This document shows, one piece after another, positions 45,180-57,439 of a DNA stretch of 64,000 nt (its first letter is position 1; each line of letters starts with the position of its first letter). Position numbers and translations under genes: made by a program. Origin of the DNA: Ischnura elegans (lineage: Eukaryota; Arthropoda; Insecta; Odonata; Coenagrionidae); assembly GCF_921293095.1 (NCBI RefSeq), contig NC_060247.1, positions 108,829,111-108,893,110 of the forward strand. Reading direction: 5' to 3'. The notes under the pieces were generated by a model, which saw only the letters and a program-made list of their open reading frames with translations, was not told the origin of the DNA and did not search any database.

Positions 45180-46720
45180 TTGTTTATCTTTCATAATTGA
45201 TCCCGTTCACTACTGTCATCCTGGACTTGATTCTCGATTTTCATCCAAAATCATTAACTCCTCCTCTAATTAAGATTGGTCTTGATAGTGATACTAAAAT
45301 CTCGATATTTACATCACAAAACTCACAAATGTTGATGTCATATGGGTTTCATTCATTCCAAAAAACATAACAACTTTAAATCAAAGACGGCTGCAAGATA
45401 TATTGAATTATAATATAAGGTGGCCATTAATAATAAGGAAAATCATTAGCTTCATAATTCATACCTAACCTGGTTCTAATGACGAGACGCATAAACGCCA
45501 AGGGCACTTGCGTGTTGTTTTATAATGACTATGAGACACTCAGGTGTTTACGGTACTGTCCCGCGAATTTCATTATTTAGGATAAAAATTCTAAAGTGAC
45601 GTAGGCACTTGTCAAAATTGACCGAGGAGAATAGATAGTGAAAACGTAACTGACTAAGCTAGGGACGGATTAAGGTCGTCGTTTTAGTGGGAGTGGTTCA
45701 TTAAATTCCGTGATGCCTAGGTGGTATACAACATAGCTCAACATTAATGCGTCCATGCGTAGACAAGTGGCTTTTCGACTCTCATTAATTCTTTTTAAAA
45801 ATTGTTAAGCTGAGGAAATAGAAACTTTGTTTGGGAGCCACTTTAAAAATTTCAACCTATTATTTTTTCCTGGCATTAATTGGGAGTTGACTGCCTCTGA
45901 TTGAGGGAGTAGTTACACCAATTTATGCCAAGTACATGAAGTTGTTGTGGATGAGGCTTTATACTCTTAGGAGGTAACATTTACCGTCCAATTTAAAGCC
46001 AAGATGTGCAAGTTTTAGAAAATAAGGATCATAAAGCTTTTAAGATATATATTTATTGTTTTAATAATTTTAAAATTCTCCGAGGTATCTTATAACTACT
46101 TAATAAATGTATGTTCCCTCATGTGAACATTTGGTCCCACTAATGGGGATGGAGTATCAGGTTTGGGAGGAAGGGTAACAAGGAATTTTACCCAAAACAA
46201 TGGGAAAGGATGGATCTACTCCTGGAAAATGTTTTCCATCAAAATCATAATGATAGATTATAAAGGCGATATTTTTTGGCATGCGTAGGAGGGAAATAAC
46301 AGAAAAAAGTATTTGTCAAATTGATACTTCAAAGATGGTACATAAAACGAGTGTTTATTTGCCTTAAATTTATGGGGGTGAGATGGTCAGTGGCAGATTT
46401 AGACAAATTTTGGGGTGGGATCTTCCTGGAAGTTTAAGCAATAAGTATCACATATTAAACACACGTATCTTGGGGGTGGAATGGGTTGCAATGGGTTGTG
46501 GTTGAGGGCAAGGGTTCCCATTATTTTAAATTAGCTAAATTTTAGCTCATGAATATGAGCTTAAATCTTCTTATCCATCCTAAATATTCTCCTTTATCCA
46601 CCCTGGATTAAGCATATTTGCATCCCTGTTGAAATATTTTTCATTCATTCCAAAACATTCAAGTACAATAAAATTATTCATTTTGCTTGCACATGTGTAC
46701 AACTTTTAGTTGCATCTTGA
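45180..46720. other. No gene recognised
   Basis: AT-rich. A segment near 46500-46560 resembles 44460-44520, suggesting a decayed repeat. Confidence 0.4.
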
Positions 46721-46724
46721 GTTC

Positions 46725-47115
46725 GCACTAGGTGACATAACCGCGGCTTCTTTGTCCCCCCAGCCACTTTCCACCTCGTGATCGCCCGCGTGCATGCCAT
46801 AAAAACGGGAGCGCCTTTTTCGCGGGAGAGAGGCATAAAGGTCGTGGGAAAGCTCTCAGCTGTCCGTCGCCGTAATATTTCTCTCCCTTCCGCCCCTTTT
46901 GTTTTCTGACAGCCGAGTCAAAATCGTCAAGTCGATCATATGCCCTCGGGTCATCAAGGAGGGCGAGCTGCGCCGGTGGCGCTATTAATATTGCACAACG
47001 CCCGATGACTCCGCGGGCAATGAGTAGCCCGACATGTGGACTCCACACAATGACATTCACAGGGGGTGGCCTTCGAGAAAATATCTATGCGCGCACATGG
47101 AACCCATAAAACCAA
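46725..47115. promoter_or_regulatory. GC-rich island with Caudal-like CATAAA sites
   Basis: GC-rich, CpG-rich block about 13.6 kb downstream of giant. It contains CATAAAA at 46798, CATAAAG at 46834 and CATAAAA at 47105, matching the core bound by Caudal, a known regulator of gap genes. The sites are short and could be chance. An open frame on the minus strand shows no domain. Confidence 0.25.
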
Positions 47116-47119
47116 GTTA

Positions 47120-48236
47120 TTCACGAGGATTGTTCCCCCGCTGGTAAGTCCGCGAACGAATGCTCAAAGGAGTATTCACAATTAAGCAGACAAATTTTCA
47201 TGATTACACGGAAGTTGGCAGTTTCTACTGGACACAATTTCGAAGGCGACGGTGTTTACCTAACAACTTACGCAGGTTATATCATGTTTTATTTGCGTGA
47301 CACGAGTTTTTGTTCAGTGTAAAAACTTCTGATAAAGGAAAAACCGAGACGCATCTTTATCTTTGTACGAAAGTTTTAATATATCTTTTTAAACAATTGC
47401 ACCCAACTTACAGGAGAAGAGTAAGCAAAGTAAGTCCCGAAAAAAACATACCGGTATTAGTAAGCGACATTCGTTAACACGCAATGTCTAATAAAATATA
47501 TCTAACAGTTACATACATGTACCTTGTAACAGAGGCAGAGATGTATGACTCTCGGATACATAACAATCACTTAGGGTGCCAATGAGGGGTTTATTAGTGC
47601 ATATTTTCGTAGGAGAGGTATCATTGACGACTGGCATATTTTTAATTCTAAAGATTGGCATAAAATGATTAAAAAGACAATGCATTTGATGCCGTTTTGC
47701 GGTCAATGTATTACCTAAATCTAAAAATAATAATTCTTAGTGCTAAAGCATAATAAAAATCTCAATCCCTAATTAAGGGTGTGCATCCACGAAATTCCCG
47801 TTCATCAATATCCTTAGGATTAGAAAATTCCGAAAATTGAAGAAACACAGAAAAAGGCGGCCATTTCCTCGGGGTCTCTTACCCTTCCTCAAGAGACAGT
47901 CTCCCGTGTGTTAGCTGGGTACCCTATGGGTATTTATGCGATCCACATCACCAAACTAAGGAGCGATGCAAATCCGTAGTTTTCATTTTATTCACATGTC
48001 TGTCCTCTCTATCTATTCCTCTCTGGGTCTGCCCCTGGATTGTGACACAAGAAAAGCATGTAAAATAGGCCAAAGTTAATTAGAGCTGAATTGTAATTCA
48101 ATTCGTTAAGGTAGATAAATATATCGGAAAATAAAACTAAATACTTTAGTACAAAGTGGCAACCTCAAAAACTTTCGATTTTTTCCAGTGCTTTGTTTCG
48201 ACCCAATGGGGAGGGCTATAGCCCCCTTACACCCCC
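47120..48236. other. No gene recognised
   Basis: AT-rich non-coding sequence. Confidence 0.5.
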
Positions 48237-48410
48237 CAGTGGCGTAACTAGGAATATGTTTCGGGGAGGAGGGGTTGGGAGAGCAACCCCCATAGGCAAC
48301 GGGCGGTCCGGGAAAATCTTTGGAAAATGACGTGCCTGGAAATAGATTTTACATCATTTTGGCACTAATTTAAGCAGATGCAGTTATTATACGTCAAAAC
48401 AAGGCTATAG

Positions 48411-48562
48411 TGGTGAAGGCTGTTCGGGTGCTCCATTGCCCTGAGGATGGAGTACGACTCGTACCCCGAAACGTCAGCAGCCGTGAAGGAGATTACCCCG
48501 TGGAGCACCGGAACAGCCTGCACTACCAGCATACGCCGGGAAAGCATCAGATCTTTTTTCAT
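48411..48562 (+). mobile_element. 152-bp hairpin retroposon with 10-bp duplication
   Basis: Perfect AAGGCTATAG at 48401-48410 and 48563-48572. Arms GGCTGTTCGGGTGCTCCA and TGGAGCACCGGAACAGCC are inverse with one mismatch. The 3' tail holds CGCCGGGAAAGC and a T run. The C-G-G-G-A-A-A tail motif is shared with the 20.7-kb insert. Confidence 0.75.
48438..48480 (+). ncRNA. Hammerhead-like motif in the hairpin retroposon
   Basis: Core CTGAGGA (48441-48447), a nine-pair stem II GGAGTACGA/TCGTACCCC with one mismatch, GAAA (48468-48471) and CGTC. Stem I and stem III are not clean, so it may be a derived form. Confidence 0.45.
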
Positions 48563-48779
48563 AAGGCTATAGTTTGAAATAATTATTTTATTTCTCTGAG
48601 GCTTTGGGGGGGATCTATCCCTTTTTCCCCCCATAGTTGTTCCACTGCCCCCCCCCCCCTCCTATAGGTTCCCAACTGAGTCGAGCGGTGTTCCTATTCC
48701 TGGCAGATGCATGATCTTTGAATTTGTTTGATTCTTTGACGCATTTTTGACTGAAATAAAAGATATATTCTCAGCAGTT

Positions 48780-49300
48780 CCTGAACAGGCTACTTTTTTT
48801 CCTCGTCCACTCAACCAGCACACTTCTAACGACGCACACCGTGATAAGGCATGCAAACAGAAATATACTTCGTTTCGAAGGGGAGAGGGGAGGCGTTTTT
48901 ATCCTCGGGTAGTGGGGGAAGGGAAGTAGTTCGTGTGGGAAGGAGTCGAGGTTTCTCAAGCCTTCCCCCACAGCTACTGATCGAATCAGCAGAATCCCTC
49001 CGACCTCGCGGGGTTAAACTTGAGACGCCGGGTTTATCCACAGAAGGTACTGGATTTTGATAAGGACCAACGGAATCGGAGTAGTGATCTCGATATGATT
49101 AGAACGAGTCCCCCGCGTCAGGATAGGCGGCGGCTGGACTGTTTCCTCGACCCCCTGGTCCGGAATTCCTTGAGCTGCAAAGTTGCGACCTTACGCTATA
49201 TGCATTGGCTGATACACAGAGGAGATGGGGGGGGGGGGAGATGGGCTATAACCTCCTCTTTGGGTATGCATTTTACACAAGACAAATGGTAGTTTTGTTC
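48780..49300. other. GC-richer block, no gene recognised
   Basis: Several overlapping open frames on both strands without domains, and a poly-G run near 49229. No repeat ends were identified. Confidence 0.35.
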
Positions 49301-49313
49301 GGACTCCCACCAC

Positions 49314-49668
49314 CAGTGGCGCAGCGAGGGGGGGTTTTGGGGATAAACCCCACCCTCCGAGCTTAGAGAATATTATTTATAAAATATTTTAATGCAATTT
49401 TAGTGAAAAATTTTGTAACTAATATTGGGGAGACGGATGACTCACAAAAAAAACATCAAACTAATCACACAGCCGGAAAACTCACCATTTCCCACCAATC
49501 TCCCACTTACCCTTGCGGGTATTCCATACCCCCCCAGTATTAGTTGTGCCTAAACTCCCTCTAGACTTAATGCCTAGCTGCTCTCCTGCCCACTACTGCT
49601 AGGGGAGGACCCCCAGGTCCTCCACCAAGCCCCCCCCCCCCCTTGTTCCTATCCTGGATCCTGTGCTG
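49314..49668. mobile_element. Possible hAT-like MITE
   Basis: Starts CAGTGGCGCAGCGAGGGGG and ends near CCTGGATCCTGTGCTGG, with G-rich and C-rich borders like the other MITEs. The ends match only partly and no duplication was found. Confidence 0.4.
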
Positions 49669-49669
49669 G

Positions 49670-50790
49670 CTATATTCCTCTTATAAAAAGCACTAACTGT
49701 AAGAGTTTATGACTTGACAACTACTAGTAGCACGAGGGTTAAATGTCACCTTTCAAGTGTGATTGAAAGTGCTGGATCAGGATAGATTCAATAGGTCTGG
49801 GAAGGGATAATCCTGCGCCGTTATTGAGGAGACTAAAAAAATGAGCATAGATTTTTCTCTCGATTTCAGTTGAAAAGGTATATTATTGCCTTAGTGCATT
49901 GGATGGTATTAAAACGTTTTCTTCAAGATTTATTCAAACACATCTAAAAAGCGGTAGTGGATGCGGTGGGAGATGGGGAGAAATGCAGGAAATTCTCCTC
50001 AATCAACTCCAAATAATTTTTTGCATTGCTAAGGCTTATAGTTAATTGAATAACAATGAAACCAATATTTAATCCACGGATAACGTACCGAATTTCTCCC
50101 ACAACTGAACGAAATCAATCGCTGACGGACGGACTTATTCATCATGGGTAGCCCCCAAATAAACGAGATATCCTCTCTGAGGAGAAATGCCTTTGTAGGC
50201 TCAAGCGACTTGTATCACAGGTAGTATCACCAAGAGCAGTATTGACCGTCTCTTATGTTGCCAAAGGGCACAAAAATCTCCTCCTTTCCCATATATCGTC
50301 CAGAGGCGGATCCAAGGGGGGGATTACAGGGGTCATGACCCCCACCCCTAAATTTTACTAAAAGTTTTTAATTTTAATTAGTTTAATAGTTACTCTTTTT
50401 ATTCCACATTAGGGGCATCTAATCTTGGCAGGAATCACTTGAATATCTTTAATAATGTTTCGGCAGATATAAAAGATCTCTCTTGACTGTATTAGAGGGT
50501 CTCAGAGGCCATATGTGGCCCTCAGGCCTCAGTTTGAAGTCCCCAGTTCTAGAGGTCCTGTTTTGTGAGGGCCTATCATAAACACTTTCCATTTCCAAAT
50601 TTCTTGTCTATTCCCTGATTTTCAGATGGATTTTTTTTAATTTCTGCAAATTTTATATCAATGGCAAAGCAGTTGTACATAGGGATTTTATTGAAAAATG
50701 CTTTAAATATATCGTGAAATTGTGAAAAAAATGTCAAGCAGTAGTAGTAGCAGTAGCGATGGAGCTAAGTAGCACCAAGTTGGTGCAACC
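49670..50790. other. No gene recognised
   Basis: AT-rich. A single hAT-like end (AGAGGCGGATCCAAGGGGG) lies at about 50303 with no partner found. Confidence 0.4.
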
Positions 50791-50799
50791 CCTTGCAGC

Positions 50800-51780
50800 C
50801 CAGCCAGGACAGTAGCAAAAATCCCTCCTCAACGCTCAAACACAGAAATGCTCCCTGCATTCGAACATGTTCTTCATCTTTTTGCTATGCCAGAGAATCT
50901 GGGTGGGCAAGCATTGGCCGAGGAGTGAGAAAATGCTGTCCACTATCGCCATTGCTTTTTAACCTGTACGCTGAGGAGATGGTAAGAGAGCTGTGGGATG
51001 AATTGGCGGCTGGAGTATAAGTGGGGGGAATGATATTTAAATCAGTGAGGTTCGAAGATGGACAGGCATTGATTAGCCAATCAGCAAGGGGGCTTCAGGC
51101 TCTAGTGGATGCATTAGGCGAGCATTACGAGGAGTATGGGATGAGGATTAATAACAAGAAGACCAAGGCTATGCGGATTTATTAAGCATTACAAGCTAGG
51201 AATTTGAGACTTAAGGTAAAATTAGGAGAAGAAAAACTTGAGTAGGCAGAGAAATTCAACTATTTGGGCAGCAAGTTGTAGGAAAACAGGCACAGCAGTA
51301 AGGACATCAGGAATGGAATTGCATTAGCGAAGGTGGTGTTCCTGAACAGGAAGGAGCTCATGAGAGGATCGTTATGTAAGAGTTTAAAGAAAAGGCTAGA
51401 AAAGAGTGTGACCTGGAGTGCAGCACTTTACGGGGCGGAAATGTGGACTATTAGGAAGTAGGACAAGAGAATACAGAAGGCATTCCAGATGTAGACGTGG
51501 AGAAGAATGGAGAAGATGAAGTGGGCGGAGAGGAGGAGGAACAATGAAGTGCTGGACATGGTGGGTGATGAGAGACGACATGGTGGGTGATGAGAGGCAC
51601 CTTCTACATGAGATACGGAAGGGACAGAAGGTATGGATGGAGCAAGTACTTAGCAGAAAGAGGATATTGAATTCAGTATTAGAGGGTAAAAAATAGGGTA
51701 AAGGAGGGAGGAGGCAAATAGGATTTTTGAGATAAAATCAGAGGGAGTAGGCCTTATTAAGAATTCATATGGGATGTCCA
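50800..51780 (+). mobile_element. RTE-like LINE, reverse transcriptase relic
   Basis: The plus-strand reading contains GVRKCCPLSPLLFNLYAEEM (motif B region), then FEDGQALISQSARGLQALVD where F-A-D-D would be expected, EEYGMRINNKKTKAMRIY and FNYLGSK. Stops interrupt it from about 51020 on. The catalytic A-D-D appears as E-D-G, so it is inactive. Confidence 0.75.
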
Positions 51781-51789
51781 TGTAGGGCG

Positions 51790-54700
51790 GTTAGACTGCC
51801 AGAATACTACTAAGAACTCCACGAAAACCTATCTTAACCAGCAGAAAACTTTAATAATAATTAATTTTTGTGAATAAAAACATTTGTGGCTTCACATAAT
51901 GTGCACTCTTTACACAATTTTTAGATGTCATTTAGTTTAGAGAGTTATTAGTGATTTTTTCCAATACTTTGGTTGATGTTTGAACCTCACATACATATGA
52001 AAAAACTGCAAGCAATATGGTAAAAATTCGAATTCATGAAAATTGAGGAGCTCTGCTGATATGGTATGTATCTGGTGACTTTTGACCACAGTTTTTGGTG
52101 ACTTTCTAGGGAGGGGAAGTGTATTCATGGAGGAATTAATTTTGAGAAGGTACACTTACTGCTAAATATATGAAAAAATATTTGGAGTAGTTGACCCCCC
52201 GCCCACCTTCTCCTGCATGATAGACTACCCCTCCCTTCATCCCAGAGCAAATGCTCCTCTCCTGAAGGAGTGGGTCTTACGATGGAATGTGAATGAAGGA
52301 GGGAAGAGGATGGTTGGTAAGCATAGGGTTTTACTTGACAAGTCCTGCTTTCTTATTGATATGTGAGCATCCAATCGGATAATTCATAAAGCCAATATAT
52401 CCACTTTTCTGATTCTAAAAGTGTTTATACCAGGGGAGCATGAGCAACTGGAAGGCTACATTTAACTTCCAGTCACACCTCTTAAGTTACTACCTGAATA
52501 CATAATAGACAAAGCAACTCCTAGGACTGACTTTGCTCAATGGAAAAAATGGAAAAATACAGAAAAATTTATTTGCCTACACATGGGGCAGAGGTCTGGT
52601 CAAGATTAAAGTTTGCTACGGTGTGACACATTTGAATCAAAATGGTTACTTCTGCAATATACAAAATGGTACACATTTGAACCTGCTCAGGGAGAGGTGA
52701 CTGGCCTCTCCTCCAACATAATTGTAATAAAAGAGACAAACATTATATTATCTCTTTACCCATTGGCCATTTTTCTATTTAGTATATATTTAGCAAATTT
52801 AAGCTCAGCCCCAATACATATATTTCTCAGAGAAAATAATTACACTAAAAGCTATCTTTGAGCAACTTCCAAAGAAGCTTTGAACGGGGAAAGAGCACAT
52901 GCATTAGAATAGTCAGAAACTGAGTGATTTTTTTCTAGGGAGTAAAATTGAAATAGCTAGAGCATTCGTTGCACACATGTATTTATCTACACACTTATTT
53001 ACATAGAAAATAACATTTTACACAAAGCAATCATCAAAAATACCAATGAATTTGACAAACTTATGAGAACCAAAAAGCAAGTGAGCTGCATCGTGAAGAC
53101 TGTGAATACATTAATTCCAAGAAGAAAGCTTAAAACGATAAATATGTAACAAAGTCAAGGACTTGATAAATTGTGCAAGTTATAATACAAATTAATGAGC
53201 AAAAAATTGTTTCTTGTAAGTTTTTCAACATAAAATTCTGCATCTAAAATTAATAGGAAATAAAATAAATCATTCAGTCATATACAATATTTATAGGTAT
53301 CAAGATAATAAAATAATTTCTCCATAAAATACAGTATAACTAAGAAAAATGGAGTTTTGGGGGTACTTGAAACAATTTATGGCATAAAAAATGTGAGCAA
53401 TGTTTAAATGCAGCTAAATGCAAAAAAATACATATTGTTAAGGCATCTATTCTGAGGAAGGTTAGTACATTAAAGAAGGGCATTTTGTGATTGAAGGAAA
53501 ATAATAAAGAAGAATAATAAAACTATAATAACCATGATACTGACAATAATTTGATACATGACTGAATACCTAGGCTTAAAAAGACCAACTGAATTAATGA
53601 TACAGGAATTTTAATCACTGAGCAAATAAATGGATAGGTTTCTTTCAAAAAGGATGGACAAAGTATGGGGATGCAGTAGGAAATGAATTGCAGAGAATGA
53701 TACAGCGGTGATGAAAAATACAAGATGAGCTGTAGAGGTGATGTGATGAGACCAAAATATCATTTCAAAACAACAAGGAAATAAAGCAGGGCATAGAACC
53801 AAAATGAAAGTTAACAACAGGAAAAAAGATGAGGCTTTACACTTTTTGTCCAAGACAGTCTTACACGAAGGGAAACTCCAAATGCATAATACGTAAACCA
53901 ATGTATAGAAATATTTGCTTGATGAGGATCACTCAGTACTCTGGCATCATGGCATGACATTAAAAATATTTCTTCTAACATGATGTGTTTCCATTCATAG
54001 TAGGACATGGTCAAAAGCAGCCATTGGAGTAGACCACATGACCGGAATGTGAGACTGAGATAAATTATGTTCTCCTAAATTCAAACTTGAGTTTATTGGA
54101 AAAATTGAGATTTGATTGATTGTACAAAATATTAGAGGAATCACTGGTACTAGTGAAAGGCACAGTGGATCTTGTTAATGATCAAGAAGAAGGAAATCTA
54201 TGAATGGACAGGTACTGAGACATTGCTAGAGGAATATCTTCAAGTGACCACCTAAAGGTATGATGTGTATCTGAAATGTATCTGAATCCGGATTGAAAAT
54301 TTTATGGTGCAGATTTGAGCACAGATTCATAGGCTTTAAGATGGCTTTACATCGAGGCCACTGACATAACCCATAATCCCACTTCAGAAAACTATTAAAA
54401 ACTAAGAATAATTAATTTCCTAAAAATGATTATTGAGCTATGTATTTCTTTAGGCCAGTGAGAATTTTGCAGCACCTGTAAATGCCAAATATTTGGCAGT
54501 ATTTCATGAGTAGGGAAACCAATAATGGAAAATGTCCAGCATACAATGACAAACTATTAACTCTTAATACAGGAAAATAAAAAAGTGACGACAATTAAAG
54601 GCATTGTTGCGGGAAGCTAAAGCAAACCATTGTGTGAAAACATAAAAGCAATTAAAAAAAATTAAACCTAATGGTGAATTGCTAAATAAAGGAAACTACA

Positions 54701-54990
54701 CAACACAACAGTACATACAAGTATAATCACATTCTTATCAATGGTTATTTCTGGGAACCATTAAAATACACAGCAGTAATAAAATAAATTCAAATGCTAA
54801 CAGGAATAAATATGGCTACTTTTTGTGGAATATCATGAAAATAAAATTAGCAATCAGCCCAAAGAGCTGCTCTTTTTGGAGTTGCAGAAATAAAATTACA
54901 GTATGAAATATATGAAATTGTGCAAAGATAGAAAAAGTTTAATTGCTGACTAAACATGAACAGTCAAGGACATTCCCTCATAAATCCAAT
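51790..54990. other. No gene recognised
   Basis: Long AT-rich stretch. A hydrophobic minus-strand frame at 53611-53901 has no family match that I can see and no splice partners. Confidence 0.45.
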
Positions 54991-54997
54991 TTACATC

Positions 54998-55132
54998 ATG
55001 GGCGTAGCCAAGGGTAGGAATGAAGGTGCCCCCCTCCCAAGAAACCTAAAATGGTGGACATTAAAACATTTTGTTCTCAAAGTGTTGCCCCTTCCCCAGT
55101 TGGTGGCCTATAATAATCCTGGCTACGCTCAG
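54998..55132. mobile_element. Short MITE
   Basis: GGGCGTAGCCAAGG near the left and its inverse CCTGGCTACGCTCA near the right. About 135 bp. Target duplication unclear. Confidence 0.45.
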
Positions 55133-55139
55133 GATTCAC

Positions 55140-55782
55140 AAATAAACTTAAAAACGACACAGCCGTAGGAACTATATTTCAAATGAAGAGAGCTTCACAT
55201 AAGAATGATTATCCCATCTCTCATTCTTACAGTAATCATTTGCACATTCTTAGTAAAGGGCTAAATTTAGCAAAAAAATGTTAAATAAAGCATATCAAAT
55301 TAATCTTAATAAAATGGAATCACAAATAATGACCATTCTAACATTCATCTTTTACATGGAATAGAGGTATATGTAGATCAAGGAACACCTCCATCTTTGC
55401 CTCAAGGCACAAGGAAAGAAGAGGAAAAGATATCGTGATCAGTAGGCAGCAGAAGTCAGGGCAGCACCCAGGAATTCAGGAAGGCAGTCGGTTCAAAGGA
55501 CTTGAGGATTATACCCCTCAATTCCTTTAGAAGCTGGAGCCAATTGACAATTTGGGTTAAAGTGCAATAATACCAAAAAGTGCGGACAAGGTAATATTTA
55601 ATGCAACATTTTTATCCATCACAAGAGAATTCTAGAGCATATAGCAGTTTAGGAGGCACTGATGATTTTACGCAAATCCCCTAATAATGATTAGAAATCA
55701 ATAATTGACACAATTCACAGCATTCTGCTATAGTTTCATTAAGGTATTAGCTTTATCACACACATAGCAATTAACATTGCAA
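55140..55782. other. 3' flank of BORCS7, no other gene recognised
   Basis: Probably includes the BORCS7 3' UTR (minus strand). No coding region or repeat was recognised. Confidence 0.45.
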
Positions 55783-56287
55783 CTACCTCTGCATAGCCCG
55801 CACTTCCTCCTTAACCTCTTCGAGTAAATGGGCGCTCTTCTGAATAGACTCTTGTTGAAAACTTAGATGAGTCGCGATCATATTCATTTTCTTCAAGTTC
55901 TGTAAATAATTTGGGTAGTATATACAGTAAGACAACAAGACAAGATGACTTTGTTATATATATTTAAATTTCAAGACTCTTACTAACCTCCAAAGAATTG
56001 TCAATGGTATTTTCCTGCAGCGCAAAACTTTTTGCCGCATGCATTAACGTCTAGAAATATAATTAAACATTTTAAGTCAATTAATATGATACCATAAGAG
56101 CAGAAACTGAAAAGGATTAATATATTCAACTGAAAATAAACACCGTTACCTCATTCGATTTAGCCCCTCTCTGAATTTGCCGGGCCACAGATGCGACGTA
56201 ATTAACATTGACTTGAACACGATCTGACAATCTTAGTTTTGATTCAACAAATAAGCTTCTGGCACTAGTACTGGAGGCTGAAGCCAT
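55783..56287 (-). CDS. BORCS7: BLOC-1-related complex subunit 7 (BORCS7), three exons
   Basis: BORCS7 is a small coiled-coil subunit of BORC, which sits on the lysosome surface and recruits Arl8 and kinesin for outward transport. Coding exons in reading order are 56287-56150 (46 codons from ATG), 56050-55988 (21 codons) and 55899-55783 (38 codons plus TAG). All introns are phase 0, with donors GAG|GTAACG and GAG|GTTAGT and acceptors TTTCTAG and TTTACAG. The 105-residue product matches the known length of about 105. The C-terminal half aligns with human BORCS7: HAAKSFALQENTIDNSLE against QAARNMVLQEDAILHSED, then MNMIATHLSFQQESIQKS against MAIITTHLQYQQEAIQKN. ATTAAA on the minus strand near 55597-55602 is a possible poly(A) signal. 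Confidence 0.95.
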
Positions 56288-56546
56288 TCCTTAAAACAAC
56301 TAATCCCAGAAAACTGCAACTAATCAAATGAATAAGCCCGGTGGTAAAGATTTATGAAGATCTTATTTTGATTTTAAAACCATAATTAAATGTGCCGAAG
56401 GTAATTACAAATTCGCAATTCAATATATAACTGTTACACGGCACATGAAAACAAACAACAAAGCAGAAACCTTCGCGAAACACCTGCACATATGCCACAC
56501 GGAATGCGCATTCGCGCGTATTTCGATGCTCCTATGGATTGGGTAA
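56288..56546 (-). promoter_or_regulatory. BORCS7 upstream region
   Basis: This is the 5' flank between the BORCS7 start codon and a MITE. A GC-rich stretch at about 56499-56522 has TGCGCA followed by GCGCG, resembling half-sites bound by NRF-1/Ewg-type factors at housekeeping promoters. No TATA box was seen. The promoter role is inferred from position. Confidence 0.4.
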
Positions 56547-56967
56547 TGCCCCGTTCACATTACGATCGTCCGAGCCGTCGTCCTAACGATAGTTGACCTA
56601 ACTAGCCGTGTGAATGCAAGTTCTGACTATAGTTGACGTAGTTCCGAAGGTTGCCACTTTACTATGGTTAGGCGCTGGGAGACCGGAAACGGAAGCGACA
56701 AGAGAAGGACGAAAAGCTCGTTAAGCTCAATTATTTTCATGGATTTGTCCTAGGATGGAAGAATATGAGCGGAAGAAAAATTATTCGGTAAATACACGTT
56801 GAAAACAGTAACATCTTGTCAATGCAAACCTCAACAGCTTTGCTAATAATCAATTTCCCGTTCACTTTAGATGTCAGCACTAGAGAGCAGCACAGGTTTC
56901 AACCATCGTAATGTGAATGCACGATAGTTCCGACGACGGCTCGGACGATCGTAATGTGAACGAGGCA
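56547..56967. mobile_element. 421-bp MITE with 34-bp inverted ends and TAA duplication, PIF/Harbinger-like
   Basis: The ends are near-perfect inverted repeats of about 34 bp beginning TGCC[C/T]CGTTCACATTACG. They are flanked by TAA at 56544-56546 and 56968-56970. Three-base TWA target duplications are the rule in the PIF/Harbinger superfamily. No transposase is encoded. It lies 260 bp upstream of the BORCS7 start codon, so it may contribute sequence to that promoter. Confidence 0.75.
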
Positions 56968-57439
56968 TAATGGGTGTGGCACGTAGTCTACCTTACAGGA
57001 TGCTAGGATCTTGTGACTGAAGGAGATGAGCCTCATGAAATTAATGAAAAATCCTAATGATATCTATGGTGTAGCGTAGTAAAATCGTGAACATGGTGCC
57101 TTTTTGGGGAGGGCATTAGGTAACCAGGATAAAAGGTTCCAGATTCACTTTCAGTCGAAGGCCCTATCACGGCTGGGCAAAATACAGGCCGAGGAGCATT
57201 TTCTTTTTAAAAAAGTAAAACTTCTCATTTGTACCCCTCTACGAATGAATTGCACCCTTTAAGAAATACAAGTAAAAAAAAAGTATTTGTCAGAGATCCC
57301 CTCACAGGGAAATGGATAAAGCCAGCAAGTGGAGACAGTCTTATTCCACTGGTGAAGTTGAGCACATATGCCTATGTAGGCATATGCTGAAACTGATAAA
57401 CATTTTCTTAATATCTGTATAGTTTTAAAAACTAGAGAC

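Larger units (their letters stand above)
48237..48647. mobile_element. hAT-like MITE hosting a hairpin retroposon
   Basis: Ends CAGTGGCGTAACTAGG and inverse CATAGTTGTTCCACTG. C-rich 8-mers flank both sides, which makes the duplication hard to judge. The insert at 48411-48562 lies inside. Confidence 0.55.

Noticed and set aside
46728-47060. Minus-strand open frame of 110 codons
   Set aside because: No family resemblance, GC-rich island, no splice context; a regulatory island is as likely.
50303-50560. A complete hAT-like MITE starting at the GGCGGATCC motif
   Set aside because: Only one end is present; no inverse partner or 8-bp duplication was found.
53611-53901. Hydrophobic minus-strand open frame resembling a membrane protein
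   Set aside because: The T-rich minus-strand sequence yields Phe/Leu-rich translation by chance; no recognisable receptor motif or flanking exons.
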